NCBI GenBank assembly: GCA_965214795.1
Contig: OZ243976.1
Location: 3,534,001 to 3,598,000, forward strand
DNA length: 64,000 bases
Direction: 5' to 3'
Source of the DNA: JAJDXW01 sp965214795
GTDB lineage: Bacteria; Pseudomonadota; Gammaproteobacteria; HK1
Shown here: piece by piece, positions 32,262-41,475 of the stretch
How the letters are laid out: each line of letters starts with the position of its first letter
How positions within the stretch are numbered: position 1 is the first letter of the stretch
The notes under the pieces: generated by a model
Seen by the model: only the letters and a program-made list of their open reading frames with translations
What the model was told of the DNA's origin: nothing
Databases searched by the model: none
Program-made: the position numbers and the translations under genes

Positions 32262-33104
32262 TCAGTGCGAGATCAGGACGGGGGCCGTCATGTTCCGCAT
32301 CAGGCGGCGGGTGACCCCACCCAGCCAGAGCTCCCGCACCCGCGTGTGTCCGTACGCGCCCATCACGAGGAGGTCGATGCCCTCGTCCGCGATCCGGTTG
32401 AGCAGCATGTCGGCGATGGAGACTTCCTTCGCACTGAGACGCTGGGCCTCCACCCTCACCCCGTGCCGGGCGAGATGCCGGGCGATGTCCGCCCCGGGAA
32501 GGTCGCCGTGCCGGGCGCGGCCACCGCCTGAGTCCGGGTTGACCGAGAGGGTCACGACCTGCCGTGCCGCCCGAAGGAGGGGCAGCGCATCGGCCACCGC
32601 CCGGGCCGCTTCCCGGCTCGCGTCCCACGCGATCATCACGCGCTCGCCGGCACTCGGATACGAGCCGACGTAGGGAACGACGAGGATCGGCCGGCCGCTC
32701 GCGAGGACCACGTGCTCCGCGAGATCCTTGCTCGTACCGAAACCGGCGCTTTCCGGGTTCTCCTGGCCGATGACGGTGAGGTCCGCGTGCCGGCTGAAGA
32801 GGGCGACCGCACTCACGGGATCGCCGGACGCGGTATACCACTCGTGCGGGACCCCCGCCTGCGCCGCCTGCCGCTCGAATCGCTCCCGGACCCGCGCGCG
32901 GGCCTTCTCCTCCGCCTCGCGCTGCTCCTCGAGCAGCGATGACGGGAGATTGGAGGCCGCATGGCGGGGGATGTAGAACTGCTCCTGGACCATCAGCCCG
33001 ATCGCGTGGGCCTCGTGCCTTGCGGCGAGGCCGAGCGCGATGTTCACCCGTTCCGCGCACTCCGGGGTGTCGTCCGCGACGACGAGAATGTCCTTGTATG
33101 CCAT
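32262..33104 (-). CDS. universal stress protein, two tandem Usp domains
   Basis: 280 residues, cytoplasmic. Domain 1 (1-~145: YKDILVVADDTPECAERVNIAL) and domain 2 (~150-280). The second ends in MGAYGHTRVRELWLGGVTRRLM, close to the G-2X-G-9X-G ATP-binding loop but with G-V in place of the usual S/T. Tandem UspE-like proteins sense nucleotide or stress state; the precise role is not predictable. Strong ribosome site GGGGAGGGGAG. Confidence 0.92.
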   Translation of the reverse strand: MAYKDILVVADDTPECAERVNIALGLAARHEAHAIGLMVQEQFYIPRHAASNLPSSLLEEQREAEEKARARVRERFERQAAQAGVPHEWYTASGDPVSAVALFSRHADLTVIGQENPESAGFGTSKDLAEHVVLASGRPILVVPYVGSYPSAGERVMIAWDASREAARAVADALPLLRAARQVVTLSVNPDSGGGRARHGDLPGADIARHLARHGVRVEAQRLSAKEVSIADMLLNRIADEGIDLLVMGAYGHTRVRELWLGGVTRRLMRNMTAPVLISH

Positions 33105-33237
33105 GAACTCCCCTCCCCGATGTCGGAGCCCCGACTGTAACGACTTCCTCCCCGAACGACCACTCCCGCGAACCCGGCGGCGGCCGGGCGGCGACCGGCG
33201 AAGGACTCGAGCCGCTGCCGCCCGCCACAGGGCTTGG

Positions 33238-33532
33238 CCCGAAAAAATCACCGACTTTCGTCGCGGGAGGGCCAAGATGCCCCACGATTTCATGGAGGAA
33301 CGGGCCGCGAGGAACGGGCCACCCGGACCGAAAGAGCGCGTGCGCGCGGCGGAAGGCGTAGTCGACACTGGCGCGGGCGCGCAGTCGAAGCGGGGTGCAC
33401 CTTTGAGGCAATCCTGGATGCGCTCGGATGTCGACACTGGCGCGGGCGCGCGGTCGAAGCGGCTTGCGGGAGTGCGTCCCGCGACCGCGAGCGGATGGGC
33501 GGCCGCCGCGGGAAGTCGGTGATTGTTTCGGG
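33238..33532. mobile_element. 295-bp MITE-like element with inverted ends and 4-bp target duplication
   Basis: Left tip CCCGAAAAAATCACCGACTT and the inverted right tip CCCGAAACAATCACCGACTT differ at one position. Both tips are flanked by TTGG (33234-33237 and 33533-33536). Inside, a ~33-bp block starting GTCGACACTGGCGCGGGCGC occurs twice (33361 and 33430). It is the most complete member of the family also seen at 28530 and 60612. It has no coding capacity and fills most of the gap between the stress protein and the MNT/HEPT genes. Confidence 0.8.
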
Positions 33533-33630
33533 TTGGAGCCGCCCCCACGGCGCGGGGTGGTAAGGTGGGGGTGCCGGCTCGGTGGCCGGAGGGACCGGGT
33601 AGCGACAGCTTCCGCACGAATGGGCAGGTG

Positions 33631-34155
33631 ATGGTCGGACCGGTCGAGGATGCGGATCTCCGGGGCCTTCGCCGGCGCCTCGCTTGCCGCCTGGAAGCGG
33701 ACCCGTCGGTGCGCCTCGCCTGGCTGCACGGAAGCCGGGCCCGACGGGCCGCACGTGCCGACAGCGACCTCGACATCGCGGTGCTGCTCGCCGCCGAGCA
33801 CGCGGCGAGCCCCGAAGCGGTCAAGGACTCCATCTGGCGGCTGGCCGGCGCGCTTGGCCGCGACGTCCCGAGCGATCGGCTCGACTTCGTCTTCCTCAAC
33901 GACGCCCCCGCCCTCCTGCGCCACCGGGTGATCCGGGACGGCATCCTGTTGCTCGCACGCTCCGAGGTGGAGCGCGTACACTTCGTGCTGCGCACGATCC
34001 GGGAGTATCAGGATCTCGAGCCGCGCCTTCGCGAACATACCCGCCGCCGGGTGGAGCGGCTCAAGGAAGGGCGAGCACATGGTCGACCCGGAGATCTTCT
34101 CGAGACGGCTCGACGCGCTGGACGGCTACTTGGATCGACTGCGGCGCCTCGGTGA
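33631..34155 (+). CDS. MNT-domain nucleotidyltransferase antitoxin (MntA-like)
   Basis: 174 residues. Minimal nucleotidyltransferase with the GS-X10-DXD active-site motif (GSRARRAARADSDLD, ~residues 34-48), as in MntA antitoxins that AMPylate a tyrosine of the HepT toxin. Immediately followed by hepT, overlapping it by 77 bp, which is longer than usual; family members are nearer 140 residues. The C-terminal Arg-rich ~25 residues lie in that overlap and may be dispensable. ATG chosen at MVGPVEDADL. Confidence 0.85.
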   Translation: MVGPVEDADLRGLRRRLACRLEADPSVRLAWLHGSRARRAARADSDLDIAVLLAAEHAASPEAVKDSIWRLAGALGRDVPSDRLDFVFLNDAPALLRHRVIRDGILLLARSEVERVHFVLRTIREYQDLEPRLREHTRRRVERLKEGRAHGRPGDLLETARRAGRLLGSTAAPR

Positions 34156-34504
34156 GTCGGCGCCGTCCGAGTATCTCGCGGAGCCGGGGGTCCACGACCT
34201 CGCCGCACGCTATCTTCACCTCGCGGCCGAAGCGGCGATCGACCTCGCCAACCATTGGATAGCGGAGCGCGGTCTCAGGACCCCGGGCTCGAATCGCGAT
34301 TCCTTTACCGTGCTGGAGGAAGCGGGCGAGATCGAAGCCGGGCTGGCGGAGCGGCTGCGAGGCTGGGCCGGGTTTCGCAACGTGCTCGTGCATGAGTACG
34401 TCGACATCGACCATCGCATCGCATACGCCGCGATCCACGATGAGCTCGGCGACCTGGTCGAGTTCCGGGACTGGGGGATCGGCAAGCTCGCCTCGGAGCG
34501 CTGA
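34079..34504 (+). CDS. HEPT-domain toxin (DUF86, HepT-like ribonuclease)
   Basis: 141 residues, helical. The RNase motif R-X4-H occurs in FRNVLVHEYVDID (~residues 99-111). The tyrosine after His-Glu is the position AMPylated by MntA in characterised pairs. AHDLAARYLHLAAEAAIDLANH-like helices match DUF86. Forms a type VII toxin-antitoxin pair with the preceding gene. Start ATG 34079 after AAGGAAGGGCG. Confidence 0.88.
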   Translation: MVDPEIFSRRLDALDGYLDRLRRLGESAPSEYLAEPGVHDLAARYLHLAAEAAIDLANHWIAERGLRTPGSNRDSFTVLEEAGEIEAGLAERLRGWAGFRNVLVHEYVDIDHRIAYAAIHDELGDLVEFRDWGIGKLASER

Positions 34505-34688
34505 TGCGCGAGACCGGCGGGGCCGAATTGCCCCTGGCGGCGGCAAGGCGCCCGAAATCACGGAGGGGCGGACGGACACCGGACGGGCCGTCTCCGCCGT
34601 GGCCGCCCCCGATGGCGGAGGCGACCGCAGCCGTCCCCCGCCGAAATTCCTGCGTTACCCCGGGTATCTCCTGGCGTGTCGACGTCAT

Positions 34689-37610
34689 CTACGCCTCGAC
34701 GAGCTGGCGACGGGCGAGAGCGGCGAAGACGCCGTCGCGTTTCATGAGTTGATCGTAGCGGCCGCTCTCGACGATGCGCCCGGCTTCGAGCACGTAGATG
34801 CGATCCACGTCGCTGATGGAGCTGAGCCGGTGGGCGATCACCACGCGGGTCACACCAAGCCTCTTGAGCGATGCGTGAACCATGGCCTGGGCACGGTTGT
34901 CGAGCGCGCTGGTGGCCTCGTCGAACAGGATGACGCGCGGTTTGCGGGCGAGCGCGCGAGCGATCAGCAACCGCTGCTTCTGCCCCATGGAGAGGCCGAC
35001 GCCGCCCTCCGGCAGCACCGTGCGCATGCCCATCGGCATCGCCCGGATGTCGTCCTCGATCGCGGCGGCGCGCGCGGCCGCCCACGCCTCGTCGGCATTC
35101 AGCGGGGACATGCCCGCGATGTTCTCGAAGATGCTGCCGGCGACGATCTGGCCGTTCTGCAGGACCACGCCCATGCGTCTGCGGACCTCGGTCAGGTCGA
35201 GACTCGAGAGATCGTGCTCATCGAGAAACACCGTCCCCGAACCCGGCCGCTCGAACCCGAGCAACAGGCGATAGATCGTCGATTTGCCGCACCCGGAGGG
35301 CCCTACGAAGGCCACATAGTCACCCTGCCTGATATGAAAGCTGACGCCGTCGATCGTGTTCGGGCCCTCCGCGGCATAGCGAAAGGTGACGTTCGCAAAC
35401 TCGATATCGCCCTTGAGATGGCCCGGATCGATGCCGCCATCGGCGGTCTCGGGCCTCGCTTCCAGAATCGGCCGGACGCGCTCGAAAAGCGGGATGACGC
35501 CCATCACCGTCGTCACGGCGACGGTCAGAGCGGTCACCGCGGCCGTGAGCTGACCCAACGCCGCATTGAAGGAGAGAAAAGCCGCGAGGCTGAATGACCC
35601 ATCCCCTCGCATCAGCACCTGATGCACCGAAGCGAAGATGACGATCAGGGAGAGGGGCTGAAACATGCCTGCGACGACGTGCTGGCCCGCCGCCCAGCGA
35701 AGGGCGGCGAGATTCTCGCGTTTCTGCACCGCGAAGCGTTGCGCCCAGCGCGCGAGCATGTGGCTTTCGGCGTGAGCCACCCGGAGCTTGGCGAGGCCGC
35801 TGATCATCTGAAAAACGAAGCCGTTGATGGCGCCCTGCACGCGGAACGCCTCGCGGTAGTGGCGCAGTTGACCCCGCGAGAAAACCCGGATTGCGCTCAC
35901 GAGCACCAGCAGCAGAACGCAAACCCATGATGCGACCACCCAACTGTAGTAGAAGAGCAACGCCAGGCTGAAGACGGAGAAGATGCCGCCCATCGCGGCC
36001 TGAACCGCGGCGCCGGTCAACACTTTACGGATCTCGCCGATGCCGTTGGCACGGTCGGCAAGATCGCCGGCGGTGAAGTCGCGGAAAAACGGCGCCGGCA
36101 GAGAAATCAACCGGCTCCAGATGGCGCTCTGCAGGCGCTCGTCGACCCGGCCTTCGATTCGCAGCAGCGACAAACCTCGCACGATCTCGAAGACCGCGCT
36201 GCCGAACGCGGCCAGGGTCAGGGCGCCGACCGCGGCGATCCAGAGCGGGATATCCGCACGCGGTATGATCCGGACCAGGATCTCTCCGGTGAGGATCGGG
36301 GCCAGCAACGCGGCGAGCCCGCCGAGAACACCGACGGCCAGCAGGGTGCGGAGGTCCCGCCAGCGCCGGTGCATGGCGAACCGCAGCGCCGCGCCGCCGC
36401 TTGCGACGCGATCGGGGAGCGGCGCGTAGAACACCAGGCCGCCGGCCGCGATCCCGCCGGCGGTGCCCTCGTTCACGCCGAACTCCGAGCCGTTGAGCGG
36501 ATCCACCGCGCGATAGCGGCCGCGTCCGTCCGAAAGAAGCGCGAGCGGCCTCCGCGACCCGTCTTTCCCGTTCGTGAAACCGAGGACGGAAGGCCCGTCC
36601 CGCCGCCACCATCCGGGCGCGAGCGTGATCCATCGCGTTCTCGTGCCGGCGCTGCGGGCAAGCGCCTCGATCGCCTCGAACGGGCCGCGGACGTCCTTCG
36701 AGCGGGCCGGAATCTCCAGCGACACCCCGCAGGACGCGGCGACCAGGCCCGCCGCCACGTGCAGCGGCCGTTGGCTCGTCGCACCAGCGGGGCCATCGTC
36801 GCCCGTCGCACCCAGAATGCCGCCGAAGTCGCGAAGCGCCCCGGCCACGGCCGCGCGCCGGGCCCGGTGGGCGTCGCGGCTTCGCGTCCGCGAAGCCTCG
36901 GCGGTCTCGGCCTCGGCGAGAACGGCAAACTCGAGCACCCGGGTGGAGAAGCGGTCGAATCCCGGCCAGAGTCGTGAGGTCAGAAGGGCCGTCGGCGTAT
37001 AGCTCGCCGATACCCGGGCGTCGGCGTCGAGCGTGAACCAGGTCCGCTCGGTGATCGGCAGGAGCGGCTCCTCCTCCGCGACGATCACGTCTCGGCGTCC
37101 CATGAACCGCATCGCCGTCGTCGCGGAGACCCAGATGACGTCCCGGTGCTGCGCGCTGACGACGGAACCCGAGGAATAGGGAACGTCCGGGTCCGCTTCG
37201 AGCAGCAGGGCGTCCCGGTGTGGTGGCCGGTCGCGGACCAGGGACTCCGAAAGGCGGGCTATCCACTCGTCGACCCAGTTGGTGGCGGCGAGATCGAAGC
37301 CCTCCGAGGTAACGCCGTCGCGCGCGCCCTTGACGATGGCCGCGTCCTGGGAAGGCACGGCGAGAAGGCTGAAGGCGCGCTCCGCAAGCTCGACCCGGCT
37401 GGCGCCGAAGGCCATCTCTCCAGCAACCATGCGGGCGACGAAACGTCGGCGGCCGGCCACCTCGCCCGCGCTCAGCTCGACCGCGAAGACGTCCAGATGT
37501 CCCCGCTCCACGAAATGGACCCGCGCGGCATCGTCCATCAGGAACGGCCGATGCGCCCCGGTCTCGATCCGGACGCCGCGGATCCGCTCGACGATGGCGG
37601 TATCGGTCAT
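34689..37610 (-). CDS. NHLP-type bacteriocin/peptide export ABC transporter, permease/ATPase without peptidase
   Basis: 973 residues. An N-terminal ~300-residue soluble region without a C39 motif (starts with a cNMP-like HFVERGHLDVFAVEL), then a six-helix exporter domain (~residues 405-690), then an ATPase: Walker A GPSGCGKST (~770), signature LSMGQKQRLLIARAL (~873), Walker B VILFDEATSALD. This layout is the second ABC protein of NHLP/NHLM peptide-export systems. Gene order HlyD, peptidase-ABC, this protein matches that system. It ends its operon. Confidence 0.88.
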   Translation of the reverse strand: MTDTAIVERIRGVRIETGAHRPFLMDDAARVHFVERGHLDVFAVELSAGEVAGRRRFVARMVAGEMAFGASRVELAERAFSLLAVPSQDAAIVKGARDGVTSEGFDLAATNWVDEWIARLSESLVRDRPPHRDALLLEADPDVPYSSGSVVSAQHRDVIWVSATTAMRFMGRRDVIVAEEEPLLPITERTWFTLDADARVSASYTPTALLTSRLWPGFDRFSTRVLEFAVLAEAETAEASRTRSRDAHRARRAAVAGALRDFGGILGATGDDGPAGATSQRPLHVAAGLVAASCGVSLEIPARSKDVRGPFEAIEALARSAGTRTRWITLAPGWWRRDGPSVLGFTNGKDGSRRPLALLSDGRGRYRAVDPLNGSEFGVNEGTAGGIAAGGLVFYAPLPDRVASGGAALRFAMHRRWRDLRTLLAVGVLGGLAALLAPILTGEILVRIIPRADIPLWIAAVGALTLAAFGSAVFEIVRGLSLLRIEGRVDERLQSAIWSRLISLPAPFFRDFTAGDLADRANGIGEIRKVLTGAAVQAAMGGIFSVFSLALLFYYSWVVASWVCVLLLVLVSAIRVFSRGQLRHYREAFRVQGAINGFVFQMISGLAKLRVAHAESHMLARWAQRFAVQKRENLAALRWAAGQHVVAGMFQPLSLIVIFASVHQVLMRGDGSFSLAAFLSFNAALGQLTAAVTALTVAVTTVMGVIPLFERVRPILEARPETADGGIDPGHLKGDIEFANVTFRYAAEGPNTIDGVSFHIRQGDYVAFVGPSGCGKSTIYRLLLGFERPGSGTVFLDEHDLSSLDLTEVRRRMGVVLQNGQIVAGSIFENIAGMSPLNADEAWAAARAAAIEDDIRAMPMGMRTVLPEGGVGLSMGQKQRLLIARALARKPRVILFDEATSALDNRAQAMVHASLKRLGVTRVVIAHRLSSISDVDRIYVLEAGRIVESGRYDQLMKRDGVFAALARRQLVEA

Positions 37611-37614
37611 CGCA

Positions 37615-39834
37615 TCAATCCGACATGACCAGCGTGCGATAGAGCCCGTCTTCCCCGATCAGGCGGTCATGCGTGCCGCGTTGAACGATGCGTCCGCGTT
37701 CGAGGACGACGATCTCGTCCGCGTCCCTGACGGTGCTGAGCCGGTGGGCAACGATGATGCAGGTACAGCCGCGCCGCCGGAGCGCGTCATCGATCCTGAG
37801 CTCGGTGACCGGATCGAGTGCCGCCGTCGCCTCGTCGAGCACCAGGACGGCGGGATTGCGCGCGAGCGCACGCGCCAGTTCCAGGCGCTGGCGTTGCCCG
37901 CCGCTGAAATTGCTCCCGCCTTCGTCGACGGGGCAGTCGTACTTCCGGGGCCGCGAGGCGACCACGTCGTGCACCGCCGCGTCGCGGAGCGCCTGGATGA
38001 TATCCCGCTCCTCCACGGTCGGATCCAACAGTGCCACGTTCTCGCGAACGCTCGCCTCGAACAGCACGATCTCCTGGTCGACGTGAGCCACGATCTCGGC
38101 AAACCGCGAGGGTGGGATGTCGGCCAGTTTCCGTCCGTCGATGCGCACGTCTCCGCTCCACGGCGTCAGCAGGCCGCAGACCAGTTTGGCGATGGTGGAC
38201 TTGCCGCTGCCGGAGCCCCCCACGAGCGCCACGCGCTGGCCCGGCCGGATGGAAAGCGTGAAATCCTCGACAAGTGGCGGCGCCGTGGTGTTGTAGCCGA
38301 ACGTGACCGCCTCGAGGTCGATGAAGCCGCGTGGCGGGGCCGCCGACCTGTCCGGCTCGCGCTCTTCGACGCCTTGCCGCGTACGTTCGTCCGGCGCGTA
38401 GTTCAGCACGTCGTCGAGGCGGGCAATATCGCCCTTGACGGTTTGAAGGTTGGCGCCGAATCGAACCAGACCCTCTACCGGCCGGGAAAAGCTCACCATC
38501 AGACTTTGAAAAGCGATCAAACCGCCGATCGTCAGCGCTCCGTCGAGAATGCGCAGGCCGCCGAAGCCGAGAATGGCGACGAAGGCGAGCAGCGTCAGCA
38601 ACGGCGGAACGACGCCCGTGACCGTGGTGACGAGGCCGAGCCGTTGTTGGGCGCCCAGAGCATTGGCGTGCATGCCGGACCAGCGTGCGAAGAAATCGCC
38701 CTCGGCTCCGTTGGCCTTCAGCGTCTCGATGATCCGGATGCCGTTGATCGACGCGCCGGCGAGCCGGCCATGCTCCTTGAGCAGGCGGCGGCTGGCGCCC
38801 TCTCGGGCGCGCGAGGCGAGCCGCAACGTCACGAGATTCACGGCGACGACGACCAGGGCGAGCAGCGTCAGCGGCGCGTCGTAGGACAGCATCACCGCGC
38901 CGTAGATGACCATCGACAGCAGGTTGACGGTGTTGACGGCCAATTCGCCGGAGATCAGGCGTGCGACCGTGTCGTTCGACATCACCCGGCTGGCGATATC
39001 GCCGGCGTAGCGCTGGCTGAAGAACAGCATCGGCAGGGTCGCCACGTGCCAGAAGAAGCGGGCGGTCGAGACGATGGCGAGCTTGGTCTCCATGCGGGCG
39101 AGAAGCGTCCGTTGCAACCAGATCAACGCACCCTGAGCGGCGGCGGCCAGCGCCAGGCCGATCAGCAATGGCGTCATCCAGGAGTCGTTCTGACGGATCA
39201 GCACGTCGTCGATGAATACCTTGAGCATGGTCGGCACGGCCACGCCCGGAACGACCAACGCCAAGGTCGCGAGAGCGGCGAATGCGAGCGGATTCCACGC
39301 CTGGCCGAAACGTGCGCCGAGGCCGCGCACGACGCTCGGGCGCACGCCGCCCGGGCGAAACCCGGCACCCGTCTCGAACCCGAAGGCGTAACCCGCGAAG
39401 CCTTCGTCGAACTCCCGCAGGGAGATCCGGCGCGGCCCTTCGCCGGGGTCGTTGATGTAGACGCGGTCGCCCCTGATCCCCTCGAGCACCACGAAATGGT
39501 TGAACTCCCAGAAGACGATCATCGGAAAGGGAATGTCGAACAGATGCGCCCGCTCGCTTCGGAAACCCCTCGCGACGAGGCCGTACTCCCGCGCCGCGCG
39601 CAGCATGTTGGCCGCGCTGGCGCCGTCGCGCGAGACGCCGCAACGCACCCGCAAGGTTTCGAGCGGAACCCACCTGCCATGATAGGCGAGGATCATGCCG
39701 AGGCACGCCGCGGCGCACTCCGTCGCCTCCATCTGCAGGATGGTCGGTGGCGCCCGCCGTCCACCGCGGCCGGGCCTCAGATTGGGTCGAAGCCGTGAAT
39801 CCGAGCTCAAAGGCCGAAAGCTTCCCTGGCCCAA
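37615..39834 (-). CDS. NHLP-type export ABC transporter with C39 leader peptidase
   Basis: 739 residues, inner membrane. The N-terminal C39 peptidase (residues ~30-165) has ILQMEATECAAACLGMILAYHG with oxyanion Gln and catalytic Cys, then NHFVVLEGI (His) and YINDPGEGPR (Asp). An exporter membrane domain and an ATPase follow: Walker A GGSGSGKST (~540), signature FSGGQRQRLELARAL, Walker B VLVLDEATAALD. It would cleave a double-glycine leader and export the peptide. Overlaps the HlyD gene by 28 bp and precedes the second ABC by 4 bp. The likely substrate is encoded at 41476. Confidence 0.92.
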   Translation of the reverse strand: MGQGSFRPLSSDSRLRPNLRPGRGGRRAPPTILQMEATECAAACLGMILAYHGRWVPLETLRVRCGVSRDGASAANMLRAAREYGLVARGFRSERAHLFDIPFPMIVFWEFNHFVVLEGIRGDRVYINDPGEGPRRISLREFDEGFAGYAFGFETGAGFRPGGVRPSVVRGLGARFGQAWNPLAFAALATLALVVPGVAVPTMLKVFIDDVLIRQNDSWMTPLLIGLALAAAAQGALIWLQRTLLARMETKLAIVSTARFFWHVATLPMLFFSQRYAGDIASRVMSNDTVARLISGELAVNTVNLLSMVIYGAVMLSYDAPLTLLALVVVAVNLVTLRLASRAREGASRRLLKEHGRLAGASINGIRIIETLKANGAEGDFFARWSGMHANALGAQQRLGLVTTVTGVVPPLLTLLAFVAILGFGGLRILDGALTIGGLIAFQSLMVSFSRPVEGLVRFGANLQTVKGDIARLDDVLNYAPDERTRQGVEEREPDRSAAPPRGFIDLEAVTFGYNTTAPPLVEDFTLSIRPGQRVALVGGSGSGKSTIAKLVCGLLTPWSGDVRIDGRKLADIPPSRFAEIVAHVDQEIVLFEASVRENVALLDPTVEERDIIQALRDAAVHDVVASRPRKYDCPVDEGGSNFSGGQRQRLELARALARNPAVLVLDEATAALDPVTELRIDDALRRRGCTCIIVAHRLSTVRDADEIVVLERGRIVQRGTHDRLIGEDGLYRTLVMSD

Positions 39835-41060
39835 GGCACGACCAGCGCGATGGGTGGTTCGCTGGCAACCTCGACCTCGACCATGGCCAGCGTGCCGGGC
39901 CTGACGTTCACGACCGCCGCCTGGGGCGAGGTCCAGGCAAAACCGCTCGCGGTCGATGCATCGCGCGTGAGAGCGATGCGGCCGGCATAGGGTGGCCCGG
40001 TATCCGAAAAGGTCCGAGCCAGGTCCTGGCTCTGGAGTACGGCGACCATGCCCTCCAGGCTCGCGGGGAATTCGGAGATGTTTTCCACCGTACCGGTCAT
40101 GGAGCCGAACTCTTCGCGCCGCACCGTGGCGGGGGATACCAGGGCCGGCATGCCGGCTTCAACCCGTTTGCCTTCCACCGGAGGGACGTAGAACAGCACA
40201 TCGAGCCCCTCCCGCTCCTCGCCGGTCTCGATGCCGAGCACGGGCTGACCCGGTTCGAGCGTGGCGCCGGCCTGCGCCCGGATTTCGGTCACGCGTCCCG
40301 TGACCGGCGCCAGGATACGCCAAGTCTCGATGAGCGCCGCGAGTTCGGTGACGCGATGGTCCGCCGCCAGGCGTTGTGTCTTCGCTTCGGCGACACGGGC
40401 CTTGAGATCGTTCGAGCGGCGCATCTCGCCCGCCTCGAGGCCGTCCCGGCGGAGCAGCACGTCGAACAGATTGCGCCGGGCAAGATCCAGGTCCTCCTCG
40501 TCGCGCTCGACGACCGGCCGGGTGATCAGGCCCTGCGCCAGCAGCTCCCGATTGTCGCGCAAGCGCTCGCCGAGTATCTCGACCCGCTGACGGAGGGTGC
40601 GCTCGAGCTCGTCCAGGCGCGCCCGGCGGCGAAGCAGATGGCGCTCGGCAAACGCATTTTCCTCGGTCGCCTCGGCTTCGCGGTCGCGCAGTGCCCGCGC
40701 ATGCTCGTCCGCCAACGCGACGGCGCTGAGATAGCGTTCCATCGTCTCCGCGTCGAAGATTTCGGCCACGAGATCGCCTTTCAATACCAGGTCGCCTTCG
40801 CCGGGCACGATGCGTGCCAGCCTTCCGGCGGCGGATGACACCGCGCCGACGACCATGCCGCCGCGGCTCAGGATGATTCCCTCGGCGCGCACATAGGTGG
40901 AAACCTCGCCCAGGATCGCCCAGGCGACGACCGCGGTCAGCATCACGATGAGGGCGCACAATGCCAGCCACGCCTTGGGCGTGGTCACCTGGAGGGCGCG
41001 GTCAAGCTGCTCGGGAGTCCCGAGGCGTTGCGGCTCTTCGCTCCGAACCGAATCGGTCAT
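39807..41060 (-). CDS. NHLP-type secretion adaptor (HlyD family)
   Basis: 417 residues. A single membrane helix (~residues 34-53, ALCALIVMLTAVVAWAIL) follows a short cytoplasmic start. Then the barrel-sandwich strand TYVRAEGIILSRGGMVVGAV, a long coiled coil (~100-230, rich in Glu/Arg/Leu), a lipoyl-like return VTGRVTEIRAQAGATLEPGQ, and a beta domain. Periplasmic adaptor linking the exporters to the outer membrane. First gene of the - strand export operon; start MTDSVRSEEPQ. Confidence 0.9.
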   Translation of the reverse strand: MTDSVRSEEPQRLGTPEQLDRALQVTTPKAWLALCALIVMLTAVVAWAILGEVSTYVRAEGIILSRGGMVVGAVSSAAGRLARIVPGEGDLVLKGDLVAEIFDAETMERYLSAVALADEHARALRDREAEATEENAFAERHLLRRRARLDELERTLRQRVEILGERLRDNRELLAQGLITRPVVERDEEDLDLARRNLFDVLLRRDGLEAGEMRRSNDLKARVAEAKTQRLAADHRVTELAALIETWRILAPVTGRVTEIRAQAGATLEPGQPVLGIETGEEREGLDVLFYVPPVEGKRVEAGMPALVSPATVRREEFGSMTGTVENISEFPASLEGMVAVLQSQDLARTFSDTGPPYAGRIALTRDASTASGFAWTSPQAAVVNVRPGTLAMVEVEVASEPPIALVVPWAREAFGL

Positions 41061-41236
41061 TCAGTAACCATACTACCCTGGAGACCGAACCGCAGGGCGG
41101 GTCGGACTCGTGAGCAACGACGTCGACGAGCCGCTCACCTCACCCGCTTCCGCTGCAAGACCTTCGATGAGCGAAGGCAGGTCGGGACCAACGCCGTCGA
41201 GCGCGGATTCCAGGCAGATTCCAGGTGGTCCGGAGT
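41061..41236. promoter_or_regulatory. control region of export operon, left of the MITE
   Basis: With 41381-41475 this is the shared intergenic region between the divergent export operon (-) and candidate precursor (+). A 144-bp MITE interrupts it. I do not see a convincing -35/-10 pair for the operon. Confidence 0.3.
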
Positions 41237-41380
41237 CAGCAGTTCTCATTTTGGCGCCTGACTTCACCCTGAACTGCAAGCCGTCTTCTCCTTGCGACCC
41301 GATCCGGGGCCGATCGGGGGGCCGATCGACGGTCGTGCCGGTTCTGCCGCGGGACCCGACGAGCAAAATGAGAACTGCTG
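41237..41380. mobile_element. 144-bp MITE with perfect 17-bp inverted ends and 9-bp target duplication
   Basis: The ends CAGCAGTTCTCATTTTG (41237-41253) and CAAAATGAGAACTGCTG (41364-41380) are exact inverted repeats. Both sides are flanked by GTCCGGAGT (41228-41236, 41381-41389). Internal sequence (GCGCCTGACTTCACCCTGAA..) recurs at 59437-59567. There is no coding capacity. The 9-bp duplication points to mobilisation by an IS with that footprint (for example IS4-like); perfect ends suggest recent insertion. Confidence 0.93.
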
Positions 41381-41410
41381 GTCCGGAGTGGGTAACGTTG
41401 CAACAGGGTC

Positions 41411-41446
41411 GCCATATGGATACCATGAGCCATATGGATACCATGA
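41411..41446. repeat. perfect 18-bp tandem duplication upstream of candidate precursor
   Basis: GCCATATGGATACCATGA occurs twice head to tail, each copy holding the palindrome CCATATGG. It ends 30 bp before the precursor ATG, so it may be a tandem operator or an mRNA leader element. A GTTGCAAC palindrome lies just before it (41397-41404). Confidence 0.75.
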
Positions 41447-41475
41447 CATGAACGGGAAACGGAAAGGAGACGACG

